Made by a program: the position numbers and the translations under genes. 64,000 nt of DNA from Brachyhypopomus gauderio (taxonomy: Eukaryota; Chordata; Actinopteri; Gymnotiformes; Hypopomidae): contig NW_027506907.1 of the NCBI RefSeq assembly GCF_052324685.1, positions 359,790 through 423,789 on the forward strand. The letters run 5' to 3'. Every line of letters begins with the position of its first letter. Position 1 is the first letter of the stretch. The notes under the pieces were generated by a model. It did no database searches. It saw only the letters and a program-made list of their open reading frames with translations, and was not told the origin of the DNA. Below are positions 63,142-64,000 of the stretch, piece by piece.

Positions 63142-64000
63142 TGTTCAAATAGTTATTGTGTATTTGAGCACATTCATACTTAATACACATAGTTATTGAA
63201 TATTTAAGAATTTAAAATATTTATTTTATCAGTTAGAGAATGCACACACTAGCAACCTCTATTGGTTAGCTACAACTGGAGTATACCATACCTGAAGAAC
63301 ACCTGAGTGTATGGACTGTGGATATGAATACAGGAATACATCTGTGAACCACCAGATCAACCTAAACTTACCAGTTCCTTCTAGTCTAGACCTTGCATTC
63401 GTGACTGACATCAAATCCACAGTGTCTATAACAGCATTGGGCTGAATGAATGAACAGGTGAATTGAAAAGTCTGATTTATTTGATTTTGCAATAGGCAAA
63501 TGCATTCAGTGTTGAAAAGTGTACTTTTCACTGTGACTTCACACTGTCCATGTTTCTGATGCTATTGAATTGCACTATGGCATTGTTGTATGTTCATGTT
63601 TCCTTTTGACTTGAAAAAGCAGTAGTGGCTTCACTCATGCAAATGACCAGCCCTCATGCAAATGACCAGCCCTCATGCAAATGACCAGCCCTCAGTCAGA
63701 GCTCAGCGCTGTGGTGCTGCCTATTTCCGTATACAAAATGCTTAGAATAGAAATGCAACTGTGACTGAAAGACTTCAATGCATCAAAACATACAGAATCT
63801 CAACCATCAAAGACGCAACAGACATTAAGTAATGGGAGAACATTACCACTTACTAAAGTTTTGCAGATGATGCATCTAGAGGACTAAAGATGTTAAAGCT
63901 GGTCACAAGGAAAATATGGTTGAACTCAAAATGGTGCTATAGGTGAAGCACGTTTTAAAGGAATCGAGCGAAAAAAAAGAATAGTTGGAAACTTCTGACA
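63142..64000. other. No gene recognised; octamer repeat at 63633-63690
   Basis: Short open frames only. Contains three tandem 19-bp units with ATGCAAAT (see findings). Confidence 0.45.
63633..63690. repeat. 19-bp tandem repeat with three ATGCAAAT octamers
   Basis: Unit ccctcatgcaaatgaccag, three copies with octamers at 63637, 63656 and 63675, spacing exactly 19 bp. Confidence 0.92.

Noticed and set aside
1..64000. CRISPR array or prokaryotic operon
   Set aside because: All tandem repeats found are microsatellites or minisatellites without unique spacers, and the exon structure is eukaryotic.

Overview
The window looks like nuclear DNA of a teleost fish. Host coding sequence is split into short exons with GT/AG borders, and the repeats are typical of fish: hAT, Tc1/mariner, PIF-Harbinger, piggyBac, BEL/Pao, Rex1/L2-like LINEs, tRNA-derived SINEs and many CA/TA microsatellites. 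The species cannot be fixed from the sequence. An otophysan fish is my guess from repeat flavour only.

Host genes. Two tetraspanin genes lie head to tail on the + strand. Copy A is tspan1-like: coding exons 16909-38780, seven coding exons, 242 residues, with a probable non-coding first exon ending at 3831. Copy B is a diverged paralogue at 41454-44647: seven coding exons, 250 residues. Exons 2-6 have identical lengths and phases in the two genes, so they are tandem duplicates. On the - strand, 50624-51470 is the last coding exon of a third gene, probably the cytoplasmic tail of a bestrophin. Its other exons were not found.

Repeats. Most of the rest is transposon-derived, and many insertions can be ordered because both copies of the target-site duplication (TSD) are still readable. 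Intron 1 of tspan1 holds a hAT element (4792-15185, TSD AGCTTAAC) that itself carries a PIF-Harbinger element, a second hAT (8041-12557, TSD ATGAATAC) containing a hAT MITE and a piggyBac copy, and a short LTR retroelement (12657-14866, TSD GTTGT). Intron 2 is mostly a BEL/Pao element (18224-32722). Its 3' LTR is cut open by a 6.8-kb composite insertion that contains a LINE, which is in turn split by another copy of the first hAT family (27183-30001, TSD ACCATGAT). Intron 3 is filled by a hAT MITE and a 3.5-kb hAT composite. Downstream are Tc1 elements, SINEs, a BEL remnant, and an old endogenous retroviral element with no recognisable coding region (58217-61336, TSD TGTGG).

Most notable. The 2.2-kb LTR element at 12657-14866 has near-identical 339-bp LTRs and one intact 454-codon ORF for a basic-then-acidic repeat protein, with no polymerase. 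A diverged, broken relative at 31214-32301 conserves the N-terminus and the repeated acidic motif. This is the best candidate for something undescribed. I saw no CRISPR, bacterial operon or other non-eukaryotic system. Large parts between annotated features are unassigned, and I say so where that is the case.
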